From contig CAMPHJ010000078.1 in assembly GCA_946885845.1 (NCBI GenBank), positions 1 to 7,128 of the forward strand: 7,128 nt of DNA, given 5' to 3'. Of the stretch, positions 1-6,476 are shown one piece after another (within the stretch, counting starts at the first letter, position 1; the number at the start of each line of letters is the position of its first letter). The position numbers were made by a program, and so were the translations under genes. Source of the DNA: an uncultured Sphingobium sp. (lineage in GTDB: Bacteria > Pseudomonadota > Alphaproteobacteria > Sphingomonadales > Sphingomonadaceae). Below the pieces are notes generated by a model. The model worked only from the letters and a program-made list of their open reading frames with translations, did not search any database and had not been told where the DNA came from.

Positions 1-2
1 AG

Positions 3-113
3 GATGTCGCGAAATCCGCCTGGGAACGGGCGGTGAAGATCGCCCCGGCGACCCCAGTCGGGAAGGCGGCGGCCGACAGCCTGGCGCGACTGGCGGGTCA
101 GACCGGGCGCTGA
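3..113 (+). CDS. C-terminal end of a probable TPR-repeat protein (partial)
   Basis: An open frame enters from the left edge and ends at a TGA (111-113), giving 36 residues. It carries an Ala-rich amphipathic helical pattern: W at residue 7, then ERAVKIAP, then a further helix ending near LARLAG. A Trp/Ala helix followed by a 'lAP' turn is typical of the last tetratricopeptide repeat and capping helix of TPR proteins. Such proteins are scaffolds for protein-protein contacts, and in alphaproteobacteria they include CcmI-like cytochrome c assembly factors. The fragment is too short to choose a family, so the TPR call rests on pattern only. The other two plus-strand frames here are less protein-like: one stops at once and the other is rich in Arg/Gly/Pro. 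The start of the gene lies outside the window. Confidence 0.5.
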   Translation, partial: DVAKSAWERAVKIAPATPVGKAAADSLARLAGQTGR

Positions 114-201
114 CCCAGGCGCTGACAATCGACCGGGCAGGTCCGCTCTGGGGAACCTTGGCCCGATCCTCCCGTTGGCCCATCATCATGGCATTCGGGA
201 A

Positions 202-205
202 AGGA
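202..205 (+). promoter_or_regulatory. Ribosome binding site that decides the glycine-zipper lipoprotein start
   Basis: AGGA lies 8 bases before the ATG at 214. The upstream TTG at 175 in the same frame would add 13 residues (including three consecutive His) ahead of the signal peptide and has no comparable SD, so 214 is preferred. Confidence 0.6.
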
Positions 206-213
206 TATTTGAA

Positions 214-420
214 ATGCAAAGTAATCGAGGAAAGATTACGGCCATCGGTCTTCTGATGATGGGCGCCTTGTCGCTTGGCGCCTGTTCGCATGGGGCGACG
301 CGCGGAGGGCTGATCGGTGGCGCGGGTGGTGCAGCGGTGGGCGCTGCCACTGGGGTCGGCGCGGTAGAAGGCGCTGTGGTCGGCGGGACCGCTGGCGCGA
401 TCATCGGCGATGATGACTGA
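214..420 (+). CDS. Small glycine-zipper lipoprotein
   Basis: The product is a 68-residue predicted lipoprotein. Residues 1-24 form a lipoprotein signal: basic n-region (R5, K7), hydrophobic stretch, and a lipobox L21-G22-A23-C24. Signal peptidase II would cleave before C24. The mature part is only about 45 residues, mostly one glycine-zipper segment (GG/GAxxG spacing, residues about 30-64), ending in three Asp. Glycine-zipper segments pack as tight transmembrane hairpins; the family includes small envelope lipoproteins related to OsmB, SlyB and the YMGG domain. The Asp at position +2 used as an inner-membrane retention signal in enterobacteria is absent (S25 follows C24), so outer-membrane sorting is plausible. 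The start is fixed by the SD at 202-205. It is probably monocistronic, with a hairpin 10 bases after the stop. The function is not known from sequence. Confidence 0.82.
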   Translation: MQSNRGKITAIGLLMMGALSLGACSHGATRGGLIGGAGGAAVGAATGVGAVEGAVVGGTAGAIIGDDD

Positions 421-430
421 TCAAGGACCG

Positions 431-462
431 CGTGGAGCGATGGAAGACGGCATCGTTCCACG
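431..462. terminator. Hairpin between convergent genes, possible bidirectional terminator
   Basis: An inverted repeat pairs 431-442 with 451-462 around an 8-base loop. Eleven of the twelve pairs are Watson-Crick and one is G-T (437/456). It sits between the stop of the plus-strand lipoprotein gene (420) and the stop of the minus-strand SIMPL gene (472), where a shared terminator is expected. Neither strand has a clear T-tract after the stem, so it is not a textbook intrinsic terminator. It could instead stabilise both 3' ends or act with Rho. Confidence 0.6.
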
Positions 463-471
463 CCGCAATGA

Positions 472-1176
472 TTAGTTCAGATAAAAGTCGACCGTGGTGA
501 CGACGCGCACCTTTTTATAAGGGGTGTCGCTCGCCCCGTCGGTTTCGCCGTCGCGCGCGTCGATGGAAAAATAGCCTTGGGTCGCGCTCTTGATGCCACC
601 CACGCTTGCGCCGCTGTCGCGTGCAAATTGCTCTGCGGCGGAGCGCGCATCCTTGGTCGCGGCGGCGACCATCGGCGGCTTGACGTCATTCAGTTTCGTA
701 AAGCTGTAACGCATCCCCGACCCTTCCTGCAGCGTGACGCCGCGCCGGACGAGGTCGAACTGCTGGGCGACCGCGCGCTGGGCCTTGGCGATGTCGTTGG
801 TGCGCAACAACATGCGTTGCGTGATGGTGATCGTGTTCACGCCATTGTTGATATATTGGTTGACCCCTGCGCCAGTGGGGGTCAACGCCTGGGCCGGGAA
901 ACCCAGCCCGGCGAAATAGGCCTTCAGTTCCCTGGTATTGTTATCGATTTCTGCCCGTACCGTGGGCAGGTCGAACCCGGTGGCGGAATAGCTGATCGAC
1001 CAGGTGGCAAGGTCGGCGGTGACGTCGCGCTCCGCCAGGCCACGCACGGTGACCGAACGGTCGGCGGCTTTGGCGCGCTTCAATCCGTCGCCCAACAGAT
1101 AGCCGCCGCTCACGATCCCGAAGGCCAATAGTCCGGCGCAGCCCAGCAGCACCTTGTCGCGCAAGTCCAAACCCAT
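472..1176 (-). CDS. SIMPL-domain (DUF541/YggE-related) membrane-anchored protein
   Basis: The product is 234 residues. Residues about 9-29 form one hydrophobic segment (leader or N-terminal anchor) preceded by a basic/acidic start, so the bulk should be periplasmic. The SIMPL domain covers residues about 41-233. It opens with the typical VTVRGLAERDV strand, then a pattern of strands and helices including the NNTRELKAYFAGLGF helix, and ends in a VRVVTTVDFYL strand. It resembles the COG2859 branch more than E. coli YggE. SIMPL proteins are linked in the literature to oxidative-stress tolerance and to partners such as IRAK1-binding SIMPL in animals, but the bacterial biochemical role is unsettled. 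The start is chosen because GAGGAG (1183-1188) lies 6 bases upstream of the ATG. The same frame stays open further upstream, but that part is antisense to gloA and does not read as protein. It is divergent from gloA with a 90-base gap and convergent with the lipoprotein gene. Confidence 0.85.
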   Translation of the reverse strand: MGLDLRDKVLLGCAGLLAFGIVSGGYLLGDGLKRAKAADRSVTVRGLAERDVTADLATWSISYSATGFDLPTVRAEIDNNTRELKAYFAGLGFPAQALTPTGAGVNQYINNGVNTITITQRMLLRTNDIAKAQRAVAQQFDLVRRGVTLQEGSGMRYSFTKLNDVKPPMVAAATKDARSAAEQFARDSGASVGGIKSATQGYFSIDARDGETDGASDTPYKKVRVVTTVDFYLN

Positions 1177-1266
1177 GTCCGTCTCCTCTTCCTTCGCCGC
1201 CCATGCCACCCTATCTTGGACGCATTGCTGACAGGCCTGAGATGAACCGTTGCTAGACGGCGACGA

Positions 1267-1713
1267 ATGGAGCAAAAATTGACCAAATATCTCCACACGA
1301 TGATCCGCGTGACCGATGTTGACCGGACGGTGGCGTTCTTCAACATGCTGGGGCTGGAGGAACAGCGGCGGATCGATAACGACCAGGGGCGCTTCACTCT
1401 GGTCTTCCTCGCCGCGCCGGGCGATGAACATGCCCAGGTGGAACTCACCTATAATTGGCCGCCCGCCGACGGCAGCGATCCTGAACGCTATGAAGGTGGG
1501 CGCAATTTCGGTCATCTGGCCTATCGCGTCGACAATATCTACGATGTCTGCCAGCGTTTGATGGACGCGGGGGTCACGATCAATAGGCCCCCACGCGACG
1601 GGCATATGGCCTTTGTGCGCACGCCGGATAATATTTCGATAGAGCTTCTGCAGGACGGCTATCTCGACCCTGCCGAACCCTGGGCGTCCATGCCCAATAG
1701 CGGAGTGTGGTAA
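1267..1713 (+). CDS. gloA: Lactoylglutathione lyase (glyoxalase I), VOC superfamily
   Basis: This enzyme isomerises the hemithioacetal of methylglyoxal and glutathione to S-lactoylglutathione in the cytoplasm. The 148-residue protein has two beta-alpha-beta-beta-beta VOC modules (about 7-65 and 80-128). All four metal ligands of the family are visible: H10 (in LHTMIRV), E59 (in VELTYNW), H83 (in FGHLAYRV) and E126 (in SIELLQ). LHTM.RV and ELTYNW match E. coli GloA closely. The protein lacks the long insert of the human Zn enzyme, so it should belong to the Ni/Co-activated class. The C-terminal tail after about 130 is slightly longer than in E. coli (135 residues). The ATG at 1267 has only a weak SD (GGCGA region). 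The next Met, M12, would remove ligand H10 and is excluded. gloB follows after 3 bases, making a detoxification operon. Confidence 0.9.
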   Translation: MEQKLTKYLHTMIRVTDVDRTVAFFNMLGLEEQRRIDNDQGRFTLVFLAAPGDEHAQVELTYNWPPADGSDPERYEGGRNFGHLAYRVDNIYDVCQRLMDAGVTINRPPRDGHMAFVRTPDNISIELLQDGYLDPAEPWASMPNSGVW

Positions 1714-1716
1714 ACC

Positions 1717-2439
1717 ATGCTGGAGGTGGTCCGCATCCCGGTGCTCAATGACAATTATGTCTGGCTGATGCATGATCATGCGGGCGGCGATACCGTGGTT
1801 ATCGACCCCGCCGTTGCCGACCCGGTGCTAGGGCAAGCGGCGGAGCGCGGCTGGACCATTGGACAGATCTGGAACACCCATTGGCACCCCGACCATGTGG
1901 GCGGCAACGCGGCGATCAAGGCGGCGACCGGCTGCACCATCACCGGCCCCGCGACGGAGGCGGGAAAGATCGGGACACTCGACCTGCTGGTGGGGGAGGG
2001 GGACAGCGTGCGCATCGGCGAATATGTCGCCACTGTGCTGGAAGTCCCCGCGCATACCGCTGGGCATATCGCTTATCATCTGGCGGCTGAGCACCTGCTG
2101 TTCGCTGGCGATACGTTGTTCGCCATGGGATGCGGTCGGCTGTTTGAAGGGACTCCTGCCCAGATGTTCGCCAATATGCAGCGCTTCGCCGCCTTGCCGG
2201 ACGATACGCTGGTTTATTGCGCGCATGAATATACGCAGGCCAATGGCCGCTTCGCCATGACGGTGGAGCCAGAAAACCGCGCGCTTGCCGATCGCATGGT
2301 TGAGGTCGATATCGCGCGAAGCCGGGGCGAAGCGACAGTGCCCACGACCATCGGGCAGGAACGGGCAACCAATGTCTTCATGCGCGCGGCCGACGTCGAT
2401 CAGCTGGCCGCGCGACGTGCCGCCAAGGATACCGCCTGA
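1717..2439 (+). CDS. gloB: Hydroxyacylglutathione hydrolase (glyoxalase II)
   Basis: This enzyme hydrolyses S-lactoylglutathione to D-lactate and glutathione, completing the glyoxalase pathway. The 240-residue protein is a metallo-beta-lactamase fold enzyme. The binuclear-metal motif reads T54-H-W-H-P-D-H60, giving ligands H55, H57, D59 and H60. The others are H113 (in VPAHTAGH), bridging D132 (in AGDTLF) and H170 (in YCAHEYT). The opening segment PVLNDNYVWL is typical of GloB. A C-terminal HAGH_C domain (about 172-240) carries the PENRALADR segment and an N-V-F-M-R-A variant of the usual NPFLR substrate-contact motif. The family is usually about 240-260 residues, so it is full length. The ATG lies 3 bases after the gloA stop, with GGAG at 1702-1705 inside the end of gloA, which implies co-transcription. 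Confidence 0.93.
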   Translation: MLEVVRIPVLNDNYVWLMHDHAGGDTVVIDPAVADPVLGQAAERGWTIGQIWNTHWHPDHVGGNAAIKAATGCTITGPATEAGKIGTLDLLVGEGDSVRIGEYVATVLEVPAHTAGHIAYHLAAEHLLFAGDTLFAMGCGRLFEGTPAQMFANMQRFAALPDDTLVYCAHEYTQANGRFAMTVEPENRALADRMVEVDIARSRGEATVPTTIGQERATNVFMRAADVDQLAARRAAKDTA

Positions 2440-2449
2440 CGGTCAGGCG
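2433..2449 (+). terminator. Short perfect hairpin across the gloB stop codon
   Basis: CGCCTGA (2433-2439) and TCAGGCG (2443-2449) form a perfect 7-base-pair stem with a CGG loop, with the gloB TGA inside the stem. No T-run follows. A second, weaker stem (2461-2465 with 2473-2477) is followed by TTT. Together they may weaken read-through into the next gene or protect the gloAB 3' end, but neither is a strong intrinsic terminator. Confidence 0.3.
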
Positions 2450-2482
2450 TTGAAACCGCGTCGCTCCAATGAAGCGATTTGC

Positions 2483-2487
2483 AGGAG
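2483..2487 (+). promoter_or_regulatory. Ribosome binding site that decides the four-Cys lipoprotein start
   Basis: AGGAG lies 7 bases before the ATG at 2495 but only 1 base before the ATG at 2489. The later ATG is therefore the likely start. Confidence 0.6.
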
Positions 2488-2494
2488 AATGGCC

Positions 2495-2896
2495 ATGCGT
2501 GGATGGATATTATTGGCGCCCGCGATGCTAGCCGGTTGCGCGGGCAGCATGGAACGGCCTCAACTGACCGAAAGGCAGGCGGCAAGGCTGGAAAAAGCGC
2601 TTGAGGGCAAGGTGCCCGGCGAACCGGTCAGCTGTATTCCAATCCGTCCCCAAACCAACATGACCGCGATCAGCGGCAGCGTGCTCCTCTATCGGGTCAG
2701 CGGTCGGCTGATCTATCGCAACGACCTGATCGGCAGCTGCCCCGGTCTCGCTCGTGGCGACACTCTGGTGGTCAGGCCTGTGGGGTCGCAATATTGTCGG
2801 GGCGACATCGCTCGCAGCGCGGACCTGGCGGTGGGCATGGTCACCGGCTCATGCGCGCTTGGGTCCTTTACCCCCTATCGGACGCCCGGTCGCTGA
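2495..2896 (+). CDS. Putative lipoprotein of unknown function with four mature cysteines
   Basis: I do not recognise a named family. The 133-residue product begins with a short lipoprotein signal (R2, hydrophobic 4-13) and a lipobox L12-A13-G14-C15, so it should be lipidated at C15 and face the periplasm. The mature part has exactly four cysteines (C47, C82, C101, C120). The number and spacing suit two disulfides in an oxidising compartment. Residues about 24-39 form a charged helix (RQAARLEKALEG), and the rest alternates short strands with polar turns, suggesting a compact beta-rich domain. The ATG at 2495 fits the SD at 2483-2487 best; the ATG at 2489 would add only two residues. It follows gloB by 55 bases on the same strand and could be a weak read-through member of that operon. 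Its last 22 bases overlap the 3' end of the convergent ligase gene. Confidence 0.78.
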   Translation: MRGWILLAPAMLAGCAGSMERPQLTERQAARLEKALEGKVPGEPVSCIPIRPQTNMTAISGSVLLYRVSGRLIYRNDLIGSCPGLARGDTLVVRPVGSQYCRGDIARSADLAVGMVTGSCALGSFTPYRTPGR

Positions 2897-4686
2897 GCAG
2901 CAGGGGCTGAACCCTGGTAAAGCGCGTCCAGTCGATCCTGATAGCGCGCGCGAATGACATGACGCCGTATCTTCATCGACGGGGTCATTTCCTCATTGGC
3001 GATGGTGAACGGCTCGTCCGCCAAGATGACGCGCCGCACCCGTTCCGTCACCGACAGGTCGGCATTGACCCGCTCAACGGCTGCGCGCAGGGCTGACTGA
3101 TATTCGGGGTCGGCGCCGGCCTGGTCCGGCTCCTGCCCCCGTGCCGCCGCCCATTCGCGTGTCCATTCGGCATCCGGCACGATCAATCCGACCAGATGCG
3201 GCCTGCGATCGCCATAGACCATCGCCTGCCCGATTTCCGGTTGCAGCGTCAGCATGCCTTCGACTTTCTGCGGCGATACATTGTCGCCCTTGTCGTTGAC
3301 GATCAGGTCCTTTTTCCGGTCGGTGATGCGGATGCGCCCGCGATCGTCAAACTCGCCAATGTCGCCGGTGTGCAGCCAGCCGCCCTTCAGCGCCCGCTCC
3401 GTATCCGCTTCGTTGCGCCAATAACCGTGCATGACCAGTTCGCCACGCACCAGAATTTCGCCATCAGCGGCGATCCGCACCTCCACCCCGTCAAGCGGCG
3501 GCCCGACCGTGTCCATGCTGATGCCCGCGCGCGGCCGGTTGCAACTGATCACCGGCCCGGCCTCTGTTTGTCCATAGCCCTGCAGCAAGGTCAGGCCCAT
3601 GGCGTCGAAGAAAAGGCCGACATCGGGGTTCAGCGGCGCGCCGCCCGATACCAACGCCTTCATCCGTCCGCCAAAACGGGCAGCGATCTTGGGCTTTAGC
3701 GTGCGCGCCAGCAGCGCCTTCATCGGCAGGTCGGCGATCGATTTGCGGCCCTGCTGCTCCTTTGCCGCGATCCTTAGCGCCTGCGCCATCAACCAGGTGG
3801 GGAACTTGCCCTGCTTTTCGACGGATTTCATGATCCGGGTCCGCAGCACCTCGAACAGGCGGGGGACAACGACCATGATCGTGGGCCGCGCTTCCTCGAT
3901 ATTGCTGGCCAGCTTTTCCAGCCCTTCGGCATAATAGATCTGCCCTGCCAGCATGATCGGAAGGAACTGGCCGCCGCTATGTTCATAGGCATGGGACAGC
4001 GGCAGGAACGACAGGAAAACCTCGTCCCCCCAACCGAAATCCTCCACCACCAGCCTGCCTGCACCTTCTATGTTGCACAGGATCGCGCCATGATGCTGCA
4101 TCACCCCGCGCGGCGCGCCGCCAGTGCCGCTGGTATAGATGATGCAGGCCAGATCCGAGCGCCCTGCCGTCTGTTCGGCGGCGCAAGCGTCCGGGTCGGC
4201 GATATGGGCCGCGATCAAGTCGCTCCACAAATGGCAGGAAATGTCGCCCTGTCCCCCGCGCAATGGTTCCATGCCGATGACGAAACTTGCCCGCGACCGC
4301 AGCACCGCGGGCATCAACGCCTGCGCCAGCTTCGCCGTGGACACGATCACCGCCCGCGCGCCGCTGTCGGTCAGGATATGCTGGTGGTCGCGCGTCGTAT
4401 TGGTGGTGTAGGTCGGCACCGTCACGCACCCCGCCGCCATGATGGCAAGGTCCGCGATACAGAATTCAGGGCGGTTCTCGCTCACCAGCATGACGGCATC
4501 GCCCGGTTTCAGGCCCCGCGCCTTTAATGCAGCGGCCAGCGAAGCGACCTGATGCGCGACCTCGGTCCAGTTGAGCGACTGCCAGCGGCCATCGACCTTG
4601 CGCCACAGGAAAGGCAGGTCGCCCTTTTCCTTCGCCCGCGCAAAGAACATCGTCACCAGATTGGGGAACCGTTCGATCGCCTGCAA
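2875..4686 (-). CDS. Long-chain acyl-CoA synthetase-like AMP-forming ligase
   Basis: This is an ANL-superfamily adenylating enzyme. It would activate a carboxylic acid, probably a medium or long-chain fatty acid, with ATP and then transfer the acyl group to CoA. With the start chosen here it has 603 residues. Core motifs in order: P-loop Y184[11 protein letters not shown] (a T-to-G and K-to-R variant of YTSGTTGxPKGV), LPLSHAYEH (228-236), adenine-site GYGQTEAGP (370-378), T440-G-D442, hinge DRKKDLIV (456-463), and the catalytic lysine K572 in PSMKIRR. A TTG at 4686 is preferred because AGGAGG (4692-4697) lies 5 bases upstream. A TTG at 4716 would add ten Arg-rich residues with no good SD. The FPNLVTMFF opening is typical of alphaproteobacterial FadD15-like synthetases. 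The gap to upstream ruvB is 133 bases, so it probably has its own promoter. The exact substrate cannot be read from sequence. Confidence 0.88.
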   Translation of the reverse strand: MQAIERFPNLVTMFFARAKEKGDLPFLWRKVDGRWQSLNWTEVAHQVASLAAALKARGLKPGDAVMLVSENRPEFCIADLAIMAAGCVTVPTYTTNTTRDHQHILTDSGARAVIVSTAKLAQALMPAVLRSRASFVIGMEPLRGGQGDISCHLWSDLIAAHIADPDACAAEQTAGRSDLACIIYTSGTGGAPRGVMQHHGAILCNIEGAGRLVVEDFGWGDEVFLSFLPLSHAYEHSGGQFLPIMLAGQIYYAEGLEKLASNIEEARPTIMVVVPRLFEVLRTRIMKSVEKQGKFPTWLMAQALRIAAKEQQGRKSIADLPMKALLARTLKPKIAARFGGRMKALVSGGAPLNPDVGLFFDAMGLTLLQGYGQTEAGPVISCNRPRAGISMDTVGPPLDGVEVRIAADGEILVRGELVMHGYWRNEADTERALKGGWLHTGDIGEFDDRGRIRITDRKKDLIVNDKGDNVSPQKVEGMLTLQPEIGQAMVYGDRRPHLVGLIVPDAEWTREWAAARGQEPDQAGADPEYQSALRAAVERVNADLSVTERVRRVILADEPFTIANEEMTPSMKIRRHVIRARYQDRLDALYQGSAPAAQRPGVR

Positions 4687-4691
4687 GCCTG

Positions 4692-4697
4692 CCTCCT
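4692..4697 (-). promoter_or_regulatory. Strong Shine-Dalgarno (AGGAGG) that selects a TTG start for the ligase
   Basis: On the minus strand AGGAGG is followed by 5 bases and then TTG (4686-4684). No ATG occurs at a useful distance in this frame, and the upstream TTG at 4716 lacks an SD. Translation therefore probably starts at TTG 4686. Confidence 0.65.
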
Positions 4698-4739
4698 GGA
4701 CCCGGCGCGCCCGCAACGCGCCATTTTGGGGGCAGGCTA

Positions 4740-4762
4740 TAACGGCGCGCTGCCGTAACGGC
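4740..4762. repeat. TAACGGC direct repeat with interleaved inverted copy, upstream of the ligase
   Basis: TAACGGC occurs at 4740-4746 and again at 4756-4762. ACGGC (4742-4746) also pairs with GCCGT (4752-4756), and GCCG (4752-4755) with CGGC (4759-4762). The cluster lies in the 133-base ruvB-ligase gap, 54-76 bases upstream of the ligase start, where an operator would be expected. The words are short and the region is GC-rich, so chance is a real alternative. Confidence 0.25.
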
Positions 4763-4819
4763 CACGCTTTTTCCGCGCGCCCTGTTCAATCCGGCCAATA
4801 GAGTTTCAGCCGGACCCTG

Positions 4820-5839
4820 TCAGCCGAACAGGCCGTCCTGCGTGCCCGCAGGCGGGTTCAGCCCCAAATGCTTCCATCCCGGCCCGTTCAGGCAACGGCC
4901 ACGCGCGGTGCGGGCGATCAGGCCCAGCTGGATCAGATAGGGTTCGATTACTTCCTCGACCGTGTCGCGCGGCTCGGACAGGCCCGCCGCCAGCGTCTCC
5001 ACGCCCACCGGGCCGCCGCGATAGATGTCGGCGATCATCATAAGGTAGCGCCGATCCATCAGGTCCAGCCCCAACTGGTCGACCTCCAGCCGACTGAGCG
5101 ACGCGTCGGCCACCTTTGCGTCCACCGCCTGCGCGCCTGCGACATTGGCGAAGTCTCGGACGCGCCGCAGCAGCCGCCCGGCAATGCGCGGCGTGCCCCG
5201 CGAACGCCGCGCGATTTCGACCGCGCCATCGGACGTGATCACCAGATTCAGCAATCTCGCCGCGCGGCGCACCACCAGTTCCAGCTCATCGACCGTGTAG
5301 AATTGCAGCCGCACCGGAATGCCGAAACGGTCACGTAGCGGCGTCGTCAGCAAACCCTGCCGCGTCGTCGCGCCGACCAGCGTAAAATGGGGCAGGTCGA
5401 TGCGGACGGATCGGGCGGATGGTCCTTCCCCGATCATCAGGTCCAGCGCCCGGTCCTCCATCGCTGGATACAGCACTTCTTCCACCGCTGGATTGAGGCG
5501 GTGGATTTCGTCCACGAACAGCACGTCGCCTTCGTCCAGATTGGTCAGCAGCGCGGCCAAGTCGCCCGATTTGGCGATGACCGGCCCTGACGTCGCGCGA
5601 AATCCTACGCCCATTTCCTTGGCGACGATCTGCGCCAGCGTCGTCTTGCCCAGGCCAGGGGGGCCAAAGAACAGCACATGGTCCAGCGCCTCGCCCCGCG
5701 CCTTCGCTGCTTCGATAAACACGCGCAAATTGCCGCGCGCCGCTTCCTGCCCGATAAATTCGCTCAAGGATTTGGGGCGCAGCGCCGCATCGACATCTTC
5801 GACGCGACGGGTGGACGCGATCAGCCGTTCCTCGCTCAT
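4820..5839 (-). CDS. ruvB: Holliday junction branch-migration ATPase RuvB
   Basis: This is the AAA+ motor that drives branch migration of Holliday junctions with RuvA during recombinational repair. The 339-residue protein is the normal length and has the family's full motif set: Walker [10 protein letters not shown] (59-67), Walker B LFVDEIH (107-113; D110, E111), a RuvA-contact hairpin region (about 126-150), sensor 1 GATTR (156-160), an LRDRFG arginine-finger region (168-173), and sensor 2 GTPRIA (215-220, R218). A winged-helix DNA-binding domain at the C-terminus ends in the [15 protein letters not shown] segment. Its ATG overlaps the ruvA TGA in an ATGA arrangement, and AAGG lies 7 bases upstream inside ruvA, indicating translational coupling. 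It is expected to share ruvA's regulation, including the candidate LexA box. The downstream neighbour is an acyl-CoA ligase gene; the tolQRA-type genes often found after ruvB in proteobacteria are not here. Confidence 0.97.
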   Translation of the reverse strand: MSEERLIASTRRVEDVDAALRPKSLSEFIGQEAARGNLRVFIEAAKARGEALDHVLFFGPPGLGKTTLAQIVAKEMGVGFRATSGPVIAKSGDLAALLTNLDEGDVLFVDEIHRLNPAVEEVLYPAMEDRALDLMIGEGPSARSVRIDLPHFTLVGATTRQGLLTTPLRDRFGIPVRLQFYTVDELELVVRRAARLLNLVITSDGAVEIARRSRGTPRIAGRLLRRVRDFANVAGAQAVDAKVADASLSRLEVDQLGLDLMDRRYLMMIADIYRGGPVGVETLAAGLSEPRDTVEEVIEPYLIQLGLIARTARGRCLNGPGWKHLGLNPPAGTQDGLFG

Positions 5840-6447
5840 TTCGACGCCTTGCGCAGCGCCAGCCGGACCAGCGCGTCAAGCGTCGCGCCTTCGCCCAGCT
5901 CTTCCTCCGCTGCAGCAACGGCGCTGCTCGCCTCCGCCGGGCGGAAGCCCAGATTCTGGAGCGCCGAAATGGCGTCCGCGCCATGGCCGTTGATCAGGGA
6001 TGGCGCGACGCCACCCCCGGCCAGCGCGCTCGAAGCCCCCGGCGCAGCGCCGATCTTGTCCTTCAGCTCATTGACGATGCGCAGGGCCAGCTTGGGACCG
6101 ACGCCGTTCGCTCGCGCGACCATCGCCTTGTCGCCGGTCGCGACAGAACGATGCAATTCAGCCGGTTCCAGCGCGGACAAAATCGCCAGCGCCACGCGCG
6201 ACCCGACGCCCTGCACGCCGACCAGCAGGCGGAACCAGTCGCGTTCCTCCCCACGTGCGAAGCCGACCAGGCGGATGGAATCATCGGACACCAGCATTTC
6301 GGTATGCACCGTCACCGCTTCGCCGACTGGTCCCAGCGCCGCCAGTGTGCGCGACGACGCGCCGACAAGATAGCCGACCCCGCCCACATCGATGATGGCA
6401 TGGTCGGTTCCGGTGCTGTCCAGCCACCCTTTGAGTTTAGCGATCAT
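5836..6447 (-). CDS. ruvA: Holliday junction-binding protein RuvA
   Basis: RuvA binds the four-way junction as a tetramer or octamer and loads RuvB. The 203-residue protein has the three expected parts: an N-terminal OB fold (1 to about 64, opening MIAKLKGWL, with the GGVGY turn at 22-26), a double helix-hairpin-helix domain (G80-V-G-S-R and G115-V-G-P-K hairpins), and, after a flexible Gly/Ala linker (about 132-155), the small RuvB-binding domain III ([16 protein letters not shown] onward). The ATG at 6447 gives the family's usual first residues, and AAAGGG (6456-6461) is 8 bases upstream. The stop overlaps the ruvB start. In many proteobacteria ruvC lies directly upstream; here the upstream gene is divergent, so ruvC must be elsewhere. 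Confidence 0.96.
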   Translation of the reverse strand: MIAKLKGWLDSTGTDHAIIDVGGVGYLVGASSRTLAALGPVGEAVTVHTEMLVSDDSIRLVGFARGEERDWFRLLVGVQGVGSRVALAILSALEPAELHRSVATGDKAMVARANGVGPKLALRIVNELKDKIGAAPGASSALAGGGVAPSLINGHGADAISALQNLGFRPAEASSAVAAAEEELGEGATLDALVRLALRKASK

Positions 6448-6461
6448 GCCCCGTGCCCTTT

Positions 6462-6476
6462 GGTCATGGTCTGTTC
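6462..6476. promoter_or_regulatory. Candidate LexA (SOS) box upstream of ruvA
   Basis: The plus strand reads GGTC, seven bases, then GTTC. This matches the alphaproteobacterial LexA operator GTTC-N7-GTTC at 7 of 8 positions. A further seven bases on there is CGTC (6484-6487, 6 of 8 for a second register), extending the 11-base phasing. The site lies 15-29 bases upstream of the ruvA ATG, next to the SD. ruvAB is SOS-induced in many bacteria, so location and gene identity agree. No confident -35/-10 pair was found around it. Confidence 0.45.

Noticed and set aside
109..126. Direct repeat GCGCTGAC near the stop of the left-edge gene
   Set aside because: Two 8-base copies in GC-rich DNA with no third copy or associated structure; likely chance.
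577..1131. Plus-strand open frame of 184 residues inside the SIMPL gene region
   Set aside because: It is antisense to a recognisable SIMPL domain. Long antisense frames are common in GC-rich coding DNA.
1177..1266. Sigma-70-like promoters in the gap between the SIMPL gene and gloA
   Set aside because: Hexamers such as TTGGAC (1216-1221) occur, but no partner at proper spacing matches a -10 better than three of six, so no call was made.
1177..1779. N-terminal extension of the minus-strand SIMPL reading frame (about 200 more residues, to 435 in total)
   Set aside because: It is antisense to gloA, which has all its metal ligands, and the extension is rich in His/Arg/Pro without a domain. A good SD places the start at 1176.
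2285..2494. Longer start (2285) for the four-Cys lipoprotein
   Set aside because: It would overlap gloB out of frame and bury the lipobox in the middle of the protein. The SD at 2483-2487 supports 2495.
4791..4813. Possible terminator after ruvB (CCGGC/GCCGG stem)
   Set aside because: It has only five base pairs with a 13-base loop and no T-run on the minus strand.
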